Assembly (NCBI RefSeq): GCF_000739695.1 | Contig: NZ_BBIO01000003.1 | Span: forward strand, 186,001-250,000 | Length of the DNA stretch: 64,000 nt | Direction: 5' to 3' | Source of the DNA: Tepidicaulis marinus | GTDB taxonomy: Bacteria; Pseudomonadota; Alphaproteobacteria; Parvibaculales; Parvibaculaceae | Shown here: positions 43,604-53,610 of the stretch, one piece after another | How the letters are laid out: each line of letters begins with the position of its first letter | Position numbering within the stretch: the first letter of the stretch is position 1 | Translations under genes and position numbers: made by a program | The notes under the pieces: generated by a model | Told to the model about the DNA's origin: nothing | Seen by the model: only the letters and a program-made list of their open reading frames with translations | The model's database searches: none

Positions 43604-44794
43604 TCAGGTCAGCCCGCGCTGGCGTGCGGCGGAGGCGATGAAACCGGCCAGCGTATCGTCCATCACCGGTTCGTCGAGCAGGAAGGCGTCGTGGCCCTTG
43701 TCGGTCTCGATTTCCACGAAACTCACATTGGCGCCCGCGGCGATCAGCGCGTGCACGATCTGCTTGTTATAGGCGGTCGGGTAATGCCAGTCGCTGGTGA
43801 AAGAGACGACGCAGAAGCGTGTCTTCGTTCCCTTGAAGGCATTGGCAAGCACACCGCCATGGACCGCCGCCAGATCGAAATAATCCATGGCGCGGGTGAT
43901 GTAGAGATAGGAGTTCGCGTCGAAGCGGTCCACGAAGGTCATGCCCTGGTGGCGCAGATAGCTTTCGATCTGGAAATCCGGCGCGCCGAAATCATAGGTC
44001 AGCGTATCGCGGTCCTGCAGATTGCGGTCGAATTTGCGAAAGAGCGCGGTCTCCGACAGATAGGTGATATGCGCGGCCATGCGCGCCACGGCAAGACCTT
44101 TGGTCGGGCGCGTGCCGTGATCGAGATAGGTGCCGCCATGCCAGTCGGGGTCCGCCATGATGGCCTGGCGTCCAACTTCGTGAAAGGCAATGTTCTGAGC
44201 CGAATGGCGCGCCGCCGTTGCCATGGGAATGGCGCTGAAGACGCGCTCCGGATAAGCGCTTGCCCATTCGAGCACCTGCATGCCGCCCATGGAGCCGCCA
44301 ATGGCGCAGAAGAGCGTTTCGATGCCCAGATGGTCGAGCAGCATGGCCTGGGCGCGCACCATGTCGGCAATGGTGATGACGGGAAAATCGAGCCCGTAGG
44401 GCTTGCCGGTTGCAGGGTTCGTCTCGGTCGGGCCGGAAGAGCCCTGGCAGCCGCCGATCACATTGGGACAAATGACGAAAAACCGGTCCGTGTCGATGGT
44501 CCGGCCGGGCCCTACCATGCGCAGCCACCAGCCGGGTTTGCCGGTCTGGGGATGGGCGTTGGCCACATGCTGGTCCATGGTCAGCGCATGGCAGATCAGC
44601 ACCGCGTTGGACTTGTCGGCGTTGAGCTCGCCGTAAGTGTTATAGGCCAGCGTTACCGGGCTCAGATTCTCGCCCGAATCCAGCCGGAGCGGTTTGTCCG
44701 GGCCGAACGTCACCGTCTCGAGGCGCGCTTCGGGCGCTTCAAGGTGGGGGTCTGGCGGCGCGGTGCCGGTATGTGCTCCGGTGGCGGCGGACAT
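43604..44794 (-). CDS. metX: Homoserine O-acyltransferase MetX
   Basis: A 396-residue alpha/beta hydrolase-fold enzyme that acylates homoserine, the first step of methionine synthesis. The nucleophile serine is in [24 protein letters not shown] lies near the oxyanion hole, and the C-terminal catalytic His is in DKGHDAFL. Acetyl- versus succinyl-transfer cannot be decided by eye. The ATG at 44794 starts the family-typical sequence; the frame opens further upstream without similarity. I found no SAM-II-type riboswitch in the 290-base upstream region. Operon with metW. Confidence 0.92.
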   Translation of the reverse strand: MSAATGAHTGTAPPDPHLEAPEARLETVTFGPDKPLRLDSGENLSPVTLAYNTYGELNADKSNAVLICHALTMDQHVANAHPQTGKPGWWLRMVGPGRTIDTDRFFVICPNVIGGCQGSSGPTETNPATGKPYGLDFPVITIADMVRAQAMLLDHLGIETLFCAIGGSMGGMQVLEWASAYPERVFSAIPMATAARHSAQNIAFHEVGRQAIMADPDWHGGTYLDHGTRPTKGLAVARMAAHITYLSETALFRKFDRNLQDRDTLTYDFGAPDFQIESYLRHQGMTFVDRFDANSYLYITRAMDYFDLAAVHGGVLANAFKGTKTRFCVVSFTSDWHYPTAYNKQIVHALIAAGANVSFVEIETDKGHDAFLLDEPVMDDTLAGFIASAARQRGLT

Positions 44795-45085
44795 GGGCGG
44801 TTCCCAGCTCTGCTTTTGCCTGAATTCAGGTCCCGGTCCCGGTTTTCCGGGCCATCTTGCCCGGTCTGCGGCTTTTGGCCGGCAGGCGACGGGCGGCTTG
44901 AATAAGCTCGTTAGATGGGGCAGAGGTGCCTGAAATGTCAATGTTTTCTTTGATTTTGGCCGTGTTCGTCCTTATGAATACCGCTCATTTTGCACGGGCT
45001 GGGAGACGGGCCGGGACATGGGCCGGGAGAGGCGCGAAACGCCTCCACGGGGTCTGGAAGAAGGCCCGCGATGCGGGAAGCAGGG

Positions 45086-45976
45086 ATGGCGGATCAGGAT
45101 AGAGGCGAGGTCAAGCAGCTCGGCGATGTGCGCCGCGAGATCGATGCGATCGACGCGCAGATGCACGGCTTGCTTATGGAACGCACCGAGCTCGTGCGCC
45201 AGGTGGCCGAAGCCAAAGCGCAGGCGGCGAGCGATGCGGGCGAGGGCAGTTTCATCGCCTTCCGTCCGGGCCGGGAGGCCGAAGTGCTGCGCGCCCTTGC
45301 CGCGCGCCATCAGGGGCCCTTGCCGCTTGCCGTCATCTTCCGGCTGTGGCGGGAAATCATGTCCGCCAAAACACGCCTGCAAGGCCCGCTCCGGGTGGAG
45401 GTTTTCGGCGGCGCCGACCCGCTGCGCCTGTGGGATTTGGCGCGCGGGTATTATGGCTCGTTCACGCCCATGAACCTGCGTGAGGAAGCAATGGACGTTC
45501 TGCGCCGGGTCTCCAAGGACCGCTCGGTGATCGGTGTCCTGCCCGCGCCGCAACCGGATGACGGCGATGCCTGGTGGGCGATGCTGGGGCGCGGGGATAC
45601 GGCGCCGGTGCGTGTCGTTGCCTGCTTGCCCTTCCTCACCGAGGAAGGCGTGTTGCCTGAAGCTTATGCGGTGGCGCAGGCCGATTTTGAGGAAACAGGC
45701 GCGGATACGAGCTTGGTTGTGCTGACCTTCTCAGAAGCGGTGAGCGCGGGCGCGGTGGAGGCGCAGCTGCAGGAGGCCGGGCTTGCCGGCACGCTTTATC
45801 TGCGCAAAGAACAAAACGGGCAATATTATGCGCTGATTGGTCTCACCGGTTTCATAAGTGCCGGGGACGGGCGGCTTGAGACTCTCTATAACCAGGACGG
45901 CATCGATGGGGTGCAGCTGATCGGCGGCTATGCCGATCCCGTGCGCCTTGCCGGCTGTCTTGAAAAAGGAGAGTAA
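45086..45976 (+). CDS. Chorismate mutase with a C-terminal degenerate domain
   Basis: A 296-residue protein. Residues 5-90 are an AroQ-type chorismate mutase (LGDVRREIDAIDAQMHGLLMERTELVRQVAEAK, LAVIFRLWREIMSAK). The following 190 residues resemble the periplasmic-binding/prephenate dehydratase region in layout (LWDLARGYYGSFTPM, SVIGVLPAPQPDDGDAWW, then a possible ACT-like stretch, YYALIGLTGFISAGD) but lack a recognisable dehydratase active site. It starts a run with an aminotransferase (three bases on) and TyrA-type gene. I chose the ATG at 45086, with GGAAG ahead; one at 45071 is also open. Confidence 0.72.
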   Translation: MADQDRGEVKQLGDVRREIDAIDAQMHGLLMERTELVRQVAEAKAQAASDAGEGSFIAFRPGREAEVLRALAARHQGPLPLAVIFRLWREIMSAKTRLQGPLRVEVFGGADPLRLWDLARGYYGSFTPMNLREEAMDVLRRVSKDRSVIGVLPAPQPDDGDAWWAMLGRGDTAPVRVVACLPFLTEEGVLPEAYAVAQADFEETGADTSLVVLTFSEAVSAGAVEAQLQEAGLAGTLYLRKEQNGQYYALIGLTGFISAGDGRLETLYNQDGIDGVQLIGGYADPVRLAGCLEKGE

Positions 45977-45979
45977 GCG

Positions 45980-47074
45980 ATGAGCCCCGTTCAGCCCCGG
46001 CCCGGCATTCTCGACATCGCCCCTTATGTGGGCGGGCGCGAGAAAGTGGAAGGCACGGCCAAGCAGTACAAGCTGTCGGCGAATGAAACCCCGCTTGGGC
46101 CGAGCCCCAAGGCGCGCGAGGCGGCGATGGAAGCGCTCGGCGCCATGGAGCGCTATCCCGATGGCGGCGCGCTGGAACTGCGCAAGGCCATTGCCGGCGT
46201 TTACGGGCTCGATCCAGAGCGTATCGTTTGCGGGGCGGGATCGGACGAGCTTTTGCATCTGCTGGCCCAGGCCTATATCGGCCCCGGCGACGAAGCGATT
46301 GCGACCCGGCACGGCTTTCTGATCTATCCCATCGTCACGAAAGCGGCGGGCGGAGAGATCGTGCAGGTGCCGGAGAAGAACCTCACCGCGGATGTCGATG
46401 CCATTCTGGCGGCGCAGAACGAAAAGACGCGGATCGTTTTTCTTGCCAATCCCAACAATCCGACGGGCACTTATCTTTCTTTCTCCGAGATCAAGCGCCT
46501 GCGCGAGGGATTGCGGGAGGATGTGCTTCTGGTACTCGATGCCGCTTACGCTGAATATGTGCGCAGCAACGATTATGAATCCGGGATCGAGCTGGTTGCG
46601 ACCCATGACAATGTGGTGATGACGCGCACCTTCTCGAAGGTGTACGGCCTTGCCGCGATCCGGCTCGGCTGGGCCTATTGTCCGGCAAGCGTCGCGGATG
46701 TGCTGAACCGCATTCGCGGGCCCTTCAACGTCAATGTGCCGGCGATGAAAGCGGGCATTGCCGCGATAGAAGATAAAGAGCACACGGCCAAAGCCGTCGC
46801 CCATAACGAAAAGTGGCGTGCCTGGCTGAGCGAGGAGATTTCGGCGCTCGGGCTCGAGGTCGTGCCCAGCGTGACGAATTTCATTTCCTTCCGCTTTCCG
46901 CCCGAAACGGGTAAGAGCGCGGCGGAGGCGGATGAGTTTCTCTGCTCGAAAGGGTTGATCCTCCGGCAGATCGCTTCCTACGGGCTGCCGGATTATCTGC
47001 GCCTGACGGTGAGCACCGAGGAAGCCAATCTGAAGGTGGTAGCCGCGCTGAAAGAGTTTTTGGGGAAGGCATGA
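45980..47074 (+). CDS. hisC: Aromatic/histidinol-phosphate aminotransferase
   Basis: A 364-residue PLP aminotransferase of the HisC family. [10 protein letters not shown] binds the cofactor region, LDAAYAEY follows, and the Schiff-base lysine is Lys220 in [16 protein letters not shown]. Its place between a chorismate mutase and a TyrA-type dehydrogenase suggests it aminates prephenate or 4-hydroxyphenylpyruvate in tyrosine or phenylalanine synthesis, in addition to or instead of histidinol phosphate. Its stop overlaps the next gene by four bases. Confidence 0.87.
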   Translation: MSPVQPRPGILDIAPYVGGREKVEGTAKQYKLSANETPLGPSPKAREAAMEALGAMERYPDGGALELRKAIAGVYGLDPERIVCGAGSDELLHLLAQAYIGPGDEAIATRHGFLIYPIVTKAAGGEIVQVPEKNLTADVDAILAAQNEKTRIVFLANPNNPTGTYLSFSEIKRLREGLREDVLLVLDAAYAEYVRSNDYESGIELVATHDNVVMTRTFSKVYGLAAIRLGWAYCPASVADVLNRIRGPFNVNVPAMKAGIAAIEDKEHTAKAVAHNEKWRAWLSEEISALGLEVVPSVTNFISFRFPPETGKSAAEADEFLCSKGLILRQIASYGLPDYLRLTVSTEEANLKVVAALKEFLGKA

Positions 47075-48018
47075 GCAAGAGCGAACCTCTTTTTGGACGC
47101 ATTGCGCTGATCGGGCTCGGGCTTATCGGCGGCTCCATCGGCCATGCGGTCAAGCGCGCGGGGCTCGCCGGGCATGTTGCCGGCTTTGCCCGCTCCAAGG
47201 AGACGCGCGCGCGGGCGCTTGAAATCGGGTTCATCGACAGCGCTCATGAAAGCGCGGCGGAGGCGGCGCAAGATGCCGATCTCGTCATTCTCTGCGTGCC
47301 GGTGGGCGCGCTCGGGCCTTCTGCCAAAGAAATCGAACCGGCCTTGAAAAAAGGCGCGATCCTGACGGATGTGGGCTCGGTGAAAACCGCCGTCGTGCGC
47401 GATGTCGGCCCTTATGTGCCAAGCGGTGTGCATTTCATTCCCGGCCACCCGATTGCGGGGACCGAGGAATCGGGTCCCGACGCAGGCTTTGCCGAACTTT
47501 TCGACAATCGCTGGTGCATTCTCACGCCGGTGCCGGGCACGGAGGCGGAGGCCATCAAAGCGCTGACCGCGTTCTGGGAAGGGTGCGGCTCGAATGTGGA
47601 TGTGATGGAGTCCAAGCATCACGATCTCGTCTTTGCCATCGTCAGCCATTTGCCGCATCTCATCGCCTATAACATCGTGGGCACGGCGACGGATCTGGAA
47701 AAGGTCACGCAGTCCGAAGTGATCAAATATGCGGCGAGCGGCTTTCGCGATTTCACACGCCTTGCCGCCTCGGACCCCACCATGTGGCGCGATGTCTTTC
47801 TGAATAACAGGGAAGCGGTGCTGGAAATGCTGGGCCGCTTTTCCGAGGACCTTGCCGCGCTGCAGCGGGCGATCCGCTGGGGTGACGGGGACATGCTGTT
47901 CGATCTTTTCACCCGCACGCGTGCGGTGCGCCGCTCCATCATCGATGCGGGCCAGGATACGGATGCGCCGAATTTCGGGCGCAATCCCACCCATGCGAAA
48001 TCCGTTTCCAAGAAATAA
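47071..48018 (+). CDS. tyrC: Prephenate/arogenate (cyclohexadienyl) dehydrogenase
   Basis: A 315-residue NAD(P) enzyme of the TyrA family with the nucleotide motif [17 protein letters not shown] near residues 13-29, [12 protein letters not shown], and the catalytic [15 protein letters not shown] motif. It oxidatively decarboxylates prephenate or arogenate to the tyrosine precursor. It ends the three-gene tyrosine operon (chorismate mutase, aminotransferase, dehydrogenase), with its ATG overlapping the aminotransferase stop. No ACT domain is visible at the C terminus, so feedback control by ACT is not expected. Confidence 0.9.
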   Translation: MSKSEPLFGRIALIGLGLIGGSIGHAVKRAGLAGHVAGFARSKETRARALEIGFIDSAHESAAEAAQDADLVILCVPVGALGPSAKEIEPALKKGAILTDVGSVKTAVVRDVGPYVPSGVHFIPGHPIAGTEESGPDAGFAELFDNRWCILTPVPGTEAEAIKALTAFWEGCGSNVDVMESKHHDLVFAIVSHLPHLIAYNIVGTATDLEKVTQSEVIKYAASGFRDFTRLAASDPTMWRDVFLNNREAVLEMLGRFSEDLAALQRAIRWGDGDMLFDLFTRTRAVRRSIIDAGQDTDAPNFGRNPTHAKSVSKK

Positions 48019-48024
48019 GGCGGC

Positions 48025-49122
48025 TTAATAAAGCGGCTCGAGGCGGCCGATAGAGACGGGCCCCAGAAACACCACGCCTTCATGGAAGGCAAGCGGCAGA
48101 TGCATGCGCCCGTCCTGCGGCTTACCTTGCAGGGCGGAGATGATGCCGGCGCCGGCAAAGATGACGGGTGCGCTTTCTTTCTTCACGATGCCGGTTTCAA
48201 CGAGCCGCGCGATCAGCTCTTCCACCTTGCCGAAGCTCGCCTCGATGCGCCCGCTCGGGCGGCCTTTGGCATCGAGCGTCAGCTCGCCCTGGCCCTTCAT
48301 GTCGATGGGGCCCCAGAGAAGCTGAAGATCGGAAATGGTGATGCGCCCGCCTGAAGCTGCCCAGGCGCGTGCGCCGGTATCGAGATCGGCAGGCAGGCGC
48401 CCCGGCACTTCATAGCCGCGCATTTGGGCTTCAAAGAGCGCGATTTCCGGCTCGAGCCAGCCTGTGACGGGGCCGAAATCCCAGGCAATATCCGTGGCTT
48501 TGAGCGCCAGGTCGTAGGTGCGGGGCAGCGGCGGCGCGTCTTCTTCGGTGGCCTCAGGGTCGGGCGCCGGGCGGGTGTGGAGCTGCAGGCTGCCCGCGCT
48601 TGCCGAGCCGATAAACGTGCCGCTGTCTTCGCTCAGGCCGGAAGCCGCCCAATCTTTTATTTCGATGGCAAGCCGCCCGGCGCTTTCCTTGCCCGCAACA
48701 TAGCTGCCCCAAAGGGTTTCGGCCTTCGAGATGAAACGCCGCTTGCCATCCGGGCCTGTCAGCGTCAAATCCTGTTCGCCGTTCACATCGACGATGAAAT
48801 GGCCGGGCCTATAGGGCAGCATCTGGGCGCTGATTTCAGGCAGGGCGAGCGACCAGGCGGTCTTGCCGCGATCGCGGGTAAGCGTTGCCTCTTTCAGCGT
48901 CACGCCCATGCGGTAGGGAAAGCCGTGCATCTCATGGGCGCGCCAATCGGCCTTCACCCCGTTCTCCTGCACGCGGCCTTTATAGGCGAGCAGTTCTTCT
49001 TCCAGATTGCCTGCAAGCGTGAACCAGAAAATGCTATAGGCCCCTGCGATCAGCGCTAGCGCGCCGAAGGGGGCGGCGATTTTCCAGGGGAAACGGGGGG
49101 CTGTGTCGGCGCTTTTTGCCAT
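48025..49122 (-). CDS. DUF2125 family protein
   Basis: A 365-residue protein with an N-terminal transmembrane helix (IAAPFGALALIAGAYSIFWF) and a large periplasmic DUF2125 domain of alternating beta-strands, conserved in alphaproteobacteria next to tyrosine and gamma-glutamylcyclotransferase genes. Typical motifs are WRAHEMHGFPYRMGVTL and LPEISAQMLPYRPGHF. AsmA-like fold and envelope lipid handling are suspected for similar domains but not shown. Converges on the tyrosine operon with six bases between stops. Confidence 0.82.
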   Translation of the reverse strand: MAKSADTAPRFPWKIAAPFGALALIAGAYSIFWFTLAGNLEEELLAYKGRVQENGVKADWRAHEMHGFPYRMGVTLKEATLTRDRGKTAWSLALPEISAQMLPYRPGHFIVDVNGEQDLTLTGPDGKRRFISKAETLWGSYVAGKESAGRLAIEIKDWAASGLSEDSGTFIGSASAGSLQLHTRPAPDPEATEEDAPPLPRTYDLALKATDIAWDFGPVTGWLEPEIALFEAQMRGYEVPGRLPADLDTGARAWAASGGRITISDLQLLWGPIDMKGQGELTLDAKGRPSGRIEASFGKVEELIARLVETGIVKKESAPVIFAGAGIISALQGKPQDGRMHLPLAFHEGVVFLGPVSIGRLEPLY

Positions 49123-49197
49123 TTATGAATCGGTCCGGCTTTTATTGCTGCCCTCAAGTCTGCCCGCTAGGGTCTGGCGGAGCAAGTAAGAGGTATC

Positions 49198-49728
49198 ATG
49201 CAAGATCTCTGGGTATTTGGATATGGCTCGCTGATGTGGCGGCCGGGTTTCGATTTCGTGGAACGGCGCGATGCGCGCCTTTACGGCTATCACCGGGAGT
49301 TCTGTGTTTTCTCCCATGTCCATCGTGGCACGCCGGAAAAGCCGGGCCTTGTCTTCGGCCTCGACAGGGGCGGGGCGTGCCGGGGCGCGGCCTTCCGCGT
49401 GGCCGGTGAAAAGGCCGCCGAGGTCTATGCTTATCTGCAGGAGCGCGAACAGGTCACGAGTGTCTATCTCGATGTGATGCGCCCGGTGCGGCTTTTGGAG
49501 ACGGGCGAGAAAGTGACCGCGCTTTGCTTCATCGTCGACCGCGCGCATCTGCAATATGCAGGCAAGCTCTCTTTCGACGATCAGGTCCGTCTCATTGCGG
49601 AAGGGAAGGGCCAGTCCGGGGCCAATCCCGATTATCTTTTCGGCACGCTCACGCATCTGCGCGAGATCGGCATCAAGGACGCCCGTCTTGAAGCTTTATG
49701 GCACGCCGTATTGCAGCGTCTGTCTTGA
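49198..49728 (+). CDS. ChaC-like gamma-glutamylcyclotransferase
   Basis: A 176-residue protein of the ChaC family, which cleaves glutathione to 5-oxoproline and Cys-Gly. The substrate-binding motif WVFGYGSLMWRPGF opens the protein, FCVFSHVHRGTPEKPGLVFGL follows, and YLQEREQVTSVY carries the probable catalytic Glu. Length is normal. Its 3' end overlaps the converging ycaQ gene by 56 bases. Confidence 0.88.
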   Translation: MQDLWVFGYGSLMWRPGFDFVERRDARLYGYHREFCVFSHVHRGTPEKPGLVFGLDRGGACRGAAFRVAGEKAAEVYAYLQEREQVTSVYLDVMRPVRLLETGEKVTALCFIVDRAHLQYAGKLSFDDQVRLIAEGKGQSGANPDYLFGTLTHLREIGIKDARLEALWHAVLQRLS

Positions 49729-50881
49729 CCGTCTCTGCGCCTGAAAATTTGGCAAGCCGCGCCAGCGCCTTGCGGAAGGCTTCTTCGCGGGCGCTTGTCC
49801 ATTTGACGCCGGGCTCGAGCCAGAGGCCCTTCACTTCCAGAACGCCTTCCTTGCGGTGGACCTTCATATCCGCGCGGCCGGTAAAACGCGCGCCTTCTAA
49901 AATGGGCAGGACATAATAGCCATATTGGCGTTTCTTTTCGGGGACGAAAATCTCGATCCGGTAATCGAAGCCGAAAATGCGCTCGGCTCTTTTCCGGTCC
50001 CGAAGCACGGGGTCGAACGGGCTGAGAAAGCGCAGGCGCGTGGGCGGGGCGGGGGCCTCCAGGCGCTCTTCGATATCTTTGAAAGCCAGGGCGGCGCGTT
50101 TCGTCCCATCCGCACCGGTGATTTCCACCTCGCACAGCGCGCGCGCATTCTCCGCCAGCCATTTTTTGACTTCCGCCGGCGGCAGGCTGTCCCAAAAGGC
50201 GGCGATTTCTCCAGGCGTTGCCGTGCCCAGCCGTTTCAGGGCCTCGCGGCATTTCCAGTCGCGGATTGCCGCAGCGCTCGGGGTGTGCGTGCGGTGACCC
50301 TCCGGGATAACGCGTTCGGCCAAATCATAGACTTTCTGAAAGCCCTCGCGCCGGGAGATGGCAAGATCGCCCGTGCGCCAGAGAAATTCCAGCGCGGTTT
50401 TGGACGGGCCCCAGCCCCACCAGCCGCCCGCGCCTTTGTCTTCAAAGTCGCGGGCCATGAGCGGGCCTTCTTTCTCGATCCGCTGTTTGACGTTTTTGAT
50501 GATCTTGGGGCCGTGCGGGCCGAGCCGCGTTTTCCAGGCCCCGTCTTTCAGTTTCTGCCGGGCGGCTTTGAAGCGTTCCTGCCAGTAAGGATAAAACTCG
50601 ATGGGGATGAGGCAGGCATCATGGGTCCAATGTTCGAAAAGCGCCCTGTCGCTTTCATGCAGCCCGTGCAAATCCTCGCGTTTATATTTTTCCGCGCGCG
50701 AGAAAAGCATCATGTGATGGGCGCGCTCGACGGCATTGACGGAATCGAGCTGCAAATAGCCGAGCTTGCCGATCAGGGCACGCAGCTCTTCTTTTGGAAG
50801 CGGCGCGGCGGGTTTGCGCGTCAGGCCCTGCAGGTCGAGAAGCAGATGGCGGGCCTGACGGTTGGTGATTTGAAGCGGCAT
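49673..50881 (-). CDS. ycaQ: YcaQ-like DNA glycosylase (HTH_42 family)
   Basis: A 402-residue winged-helix protein of the HTH_42 (DUF1006) family. E. coli YcaQ unhooks interstrand DNA crosslinks; AlkZ of Streptomyces is a relative. The catalytic region LGYLQLDSVNAVERAHHMMLFSRAEKY contains the QxD motif (Gln-Leu-Asp) of the YcaQ branch rather than the QxQ of AlkZ. The winged-helix pair and the beta-rich C-terminal domain with LSPFDPVLRDRKRAERIFGFDY are as in the family. Its ATG overlaps the VOC gene stop by one base, so it is coupled to VOC and nrdJ. Confidence 0.85.
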   Translation of the reverse strand: MPLQITNRQARHLLLDLQGLTRKPAAPLPKEELRALIGKLGYLQLDSVNAVERAHHMMLFSRAEKYKREDLHGLHESDRALFEHWTHDACLIPIEFYPYWQERFKAARQKLKDGAWKTRLGPHGPKIIKNVKQRIEKEGPLMARDFEDKGAGGWWGWGPSKTALEFLWRTGDLAISRREGFQKVYDLAERVIPEGHRTHTPSAAAIRDWKCREALKRLGTATPGEIAAFWDSLPPAEVKKWLAENARALCEVEITGADGTKRAALAFKDIEERLEAPAPPTRLRFLSPFDPVLRDRKRAERIFGFDYRIEIFVPEKKRQYGYYVLPILEGARFTGRADMKVHRKEGVLEVKGLWLEPGVKWTSAREEAFRKALARLAKFSGAETVKTDAAIRRAIKLQDGRP

Positions 50882-51297
50882 CAGGCAGCGTAAGGTTCGT
50901 AGACGAATTCAAGCTTCAGCCCGTCGGGATCGGCGAAAAAGACGGCGTAATAATCCGGGCCGTATTCGGGATAGGCGGCGGGGGCATCCAGAATTTCCGC
51001 GCCGATTTCTTGCAGCAGCGCATGGAGCCCGTCGACGTCTTCCCGGCTTTGCGCATGCCAGGCGACGTGATGAAGGCCGGGCGCATAGCGGTTGTGTTTT
51101 TGCCCCGCGCTTTCCGCTTTAGCGCGCAAAATGCCGATGGAGATATAAGCGCCTGCGGGCCGCGCCGCCCAATCGACGCTGTCGGCGTCTTCATCGACGC
51201 GGGCATAGCCCATAAAACCCAGAACGGCATCGTAAAAGGGGGCGGAGATGGCGGGGTCTTTAACGGTCAGGTCGAGATGATGAATGGCGCCGCGCAT
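50881..51297 (-). CDS. VOC (glyoxalase/bleomycin resistance) family protein
   Basis: A 138-residue VOC-superfamily protein with the usual paired beta-alpha-beta-beta-beta modules: IHHLDLTVKDPAISAPFYDAVLGFMGY at the N terminus, HHVAWHAQSREDVDGLHALL, and DPDGLKLEFVYEP at the C terminus giving likely metal ligands His, His and Glu. VOC proteins include glyoxalases, dioxygenases and drug-binding resistance proteins; which applies is not shown. It lies between nrdJ (21 bases upstream) and ycaQ in an apparent operon. Confidence 0.82.
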   Translation of the reverse strand: MRGAIHHLDLTVKDPAISAPFYDAVLGFMGYARVDEDADSVDWAARPAGAYISIGILRAKAESAGQKHNRYAPGLHHVAWHAQSREDVDGLHALLQEIGAEILDAPAAYPEYGPDYYAVFFADPDGLKLEFVYEPYAA

Positions 51298-51318
51298 TAT
51301 CGTTTTTGTCCTTTGCCC

Positions 51319-53610
51319 TTAGCTGCATTTGGAATAGCCGCAGGAGGTGCAGGTATCGCAGCCTTCCTGACGCACCAGCCCGCGCTCACCGCAGCGCGGG
51401 CAGCCTTTCATCCCCGTTACCACCGCCCCTTCAAGCAATTTGCCCTCGCTGAGCGGTTTGCCGTCTTTTTTGGTGATAAAGCCGATATCGATCATGTGCC
51501 GTTCGATCGTCTCGCCGATGGCGGCCAGAAGCGAGGGTACATAGCGCCCGTTCATCCAGGAGCCGCCGCGCGGATCGAACACGGCTTTCAATTCTTCGAC
51601 GACGAAAGTCACATCGCCGCCGCGCCGGAAGACGGCGGAGATCATCCGCGTCAACGCCACGGTCCAGGCATAGTGCTCCATGTTCTTCGAGTTGATGAAA
51701 ATCTCGAAGGGCCGGCGGCGCTTGTCCTGAATGATGTCGTTGAGCGTGATGTAAATGGCATGATCGCTTTCGGGCCATTGCAGCTTATAGGTATAGCCGG
51801 GCAGTACCGCATCGCGCTCGAGCGGTTTGGACATATAGACGACGCCGTCTTTGACCTCGAAAACGGGCGCGCCGCTTTCTTCCTCCGCCGGGCTTTCGGA
51901 AGGGCTAAGCGAGAGCACGGAGCCGCGCACCTCGCTCGGGCGGTAAGTGGTGCAGCCTTTCAGGCCTGCTTTATAGGCGCTGGTGTAAATATCCTTGAAC
52001 GCCTCGAAACTGATATCGGCGGGGCAATTGATCGTTTTGGAGATCGAGCTGTCGATATAAGGCTGCACGGCGGCCTGGACGGCAATATGGGCGTCCGGGG
52101 TCAGGTCCTGCGCGGTGGTAAAGGCCTCGGGCAGCGGCGCATCCGCGCCATGCAGGGCGCGGTATTCGGCAAGGGCGTAGTCCACCACCTCTTCCTCGCG
52201 CGTGCTGCCATCGGCAAGGCGCACCTTGCGCCTGTAGCTCGGCGCGAAAATCGGCTCGATGCCGCTTGAGACATTACCCGCGAAAAGCGAGATCGTGCCG
52301 GTGGGCGCGATGGAGGTCAAAAGCGCGTTGCGGATGCCGTGATGCGCAATCGCATCCTGAAGATGCTGGGGCAATGCCTTGATGGTTTCCCCTGCCAGAT
52401 AGGGCTCCTTCTCGAAAAGCGGGAAGGGGCCCTTTTCCTTGGCAAGCTCCACGGAGGCGGCATAAGCGGCGTGTTGCAGCCGGCTCATCCAGCGGTGAAT
52501 GAGCGTCAGGCTTTCCGGCGCCCCGTAGCGCGCGCCGCACATCAGGAGCGCATCGGCAAGGCCCGTCACGCCAAGGCCGATGCGGCGCTTGGCTTTTGCC
52601 TCATGCTCCTGCTCGGGCAGGGGAAAGCGCGAAACGTCGATCACATTGTCCATCATGCGCACGGCGGTATGGACGAGATCGGCAAGCTCGTCTTCATCGA
52701 TATGGGCTTCGGCGCCGAAGGGGTGTTTGACGAGAGCGGCCAGGTTGAGCGAGCCGAGCAGGCAGGCGCCATATGGCGGCAAGGGCTGCTCGCCGCAGGG
52801 GTTCGTCGCCTGAATGCTTTCGCAATAATAGAGGTTGTTGCGGGCATTGATGCGGTCGATGAAGATCACGCCGGGCTCGGCATAGGCGTAGGTCGAGGCG
52901 GTGATGTGGTTCCAGAGCGCGCGGGCGCGCAAGGTTTTGTAGACCTTGCCTTCGAAAGTGAGCTGCCAGTCGCCGTCTTCTTCCACCGCCTGCATGAAGG
53001 CGTCGGTGACAAGGACGGAAAGATTGAAATTCGTCAGCCGTCCCGCTTCGCGTTTCGCGTCGATAAAGTCTTCGATGTCCGGATGATCGCAGCGCATCGT
53101 CGCCATCATCGCGCCGCGCCGCGCGCCCGCCGACATGATGGTGCGGCACATCGCATCCCACACATCCATGAAGCTCAAGGGACCGGAGGCATCCGCCCCC
53201 ACGCCTTTGACCGGCGCGCCCTTGGGGCGCAGCACCGAGAAGTCGTAACCGATGCCGCCGCCCTGCTGCATGGTCAGCGCGGCTTCCTTCAAATGATCGA
53301 AGATGCCCGCCATCGTGTCCGGGATGGTGCCCATGACGAAGCAGTTGAAGAGCGTGACGTCGCGCCCGGTCCCCGCGCCCGCCAGAATGCGCCCGGCGGG
53401 CAGGAACTTGTAATCCTCCATCGCCTGATAGAAACGCGCCGCCCAGCCCACCCGGTCATGGGGTTCGGCCAGCGCCAGGGCGGAGGCGACCCGCGCCCAG
53501 CTGTCAGGCACAGAGGCATCGCCCCTGCCGTCTTGGGGATTTTCCTCCGGGGTGCGGAACCGGTATTTCAGGTTCCAGATTTCCTCTGCAATGGCCGGGC
53601 GTTCACCCAT
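51319..53610 (-). CDS. nrdJ: Adenosylcobalamin-dependent (class II) ribonucleotide reductase
   Basis: A 763-residue class II ribonucleotide reductase, making deoxynucleotides with vitamin B12 instead of oxygen or iron. Visible features: LFNCFVMGTIPD (first redox Cys), GGIGYDFSVLRP, NPCGEQPLPPYGACLLGSLNLA (active-site Cys), TGTISLFAGNVSSGIEPIF, and a C-terminal Cys-rich tail CPRCGERGLVRQEGCDTCTSCGYSKC that transfers electrons or binds zinc. It is shorter than the ~1,200-residue NrdJ of many rhizobia. An SOS-type GTTC-N7-GTTC site lies about 73-87 bases upstream; no cobalamin riboswitch is seen. It heads an operon with VOC and ycaQ. Confidence 0.95.
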   Translation of the reverse strand: MGERPAIAEEIWNLKYRFRTPEENPQDGRGDASVPDSWARVASALALAEPHDRVGWAARFYQAMEDYKFLPAGRILAGAGTGRDVTLFNCFVMGTIPDTMAGIFDHLKEAALTMQQGGGIGYDFSVLRPKGAPVKGVGADASGPLSFMDVWDAMCRTIMSAGARRGAMMATMRCDHPDIEDFIDAKREAGRLTNFNLSVLVTDAFMQAVEEDGDWQLTFEGKVYKTLRARALWNHITASTYAYAEPGVIFIDRINARNNLYYCESIQATNPCGEQPLPPYGACLLGSLNLAALVKHPFGAEAHIDEDELADLVHTAVRMMDNVIDVSRFPLPEQEHEAKAKRRIGLGVTGLADALLMCGARYGAPESLTLIHRWMSRLQHAAYAASVELAKEKGPFPLFEKEPYLAGETIKALPQHLQDAIAHHGIRNALLTSIAPTGTISLFAGNVSSGIEPIFAPSYRRKVRLADGSTREEEVVDYALAEYRALHGADAPLPEAFTTAQDLTPDAHIAVQAAVQPYIDSSISKTINCPADISFEAFKDIYTSAYKAGLKGCTTYRPSEVRGSVLSLSPSESPAEEESGAPVFEVKDGVVYMSKPLERDAVLPGYTYKLQWPESDHAIYITLNDIIQDKRRRPFEIFINSKNMEHYAWTVALTRMISAVFRRGGDVTFVVEELKAVFDPRGGSWMNGRYVPSLLAAIGETIERHMIDIGFITKKDGKPLSEGKLLEGAVVTGMKGCPRCGERGLVRQEGCDTCTSCGYSKCS

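Noticed and set aside
44795-45085. A SAM-II type riboswitch was looked for upstream of metX.
   Set aside because: Neither the characteristic stem nor the GCTAAA-type pseudoknot strand before the start was recognisable. A covariance-model search would settle it.
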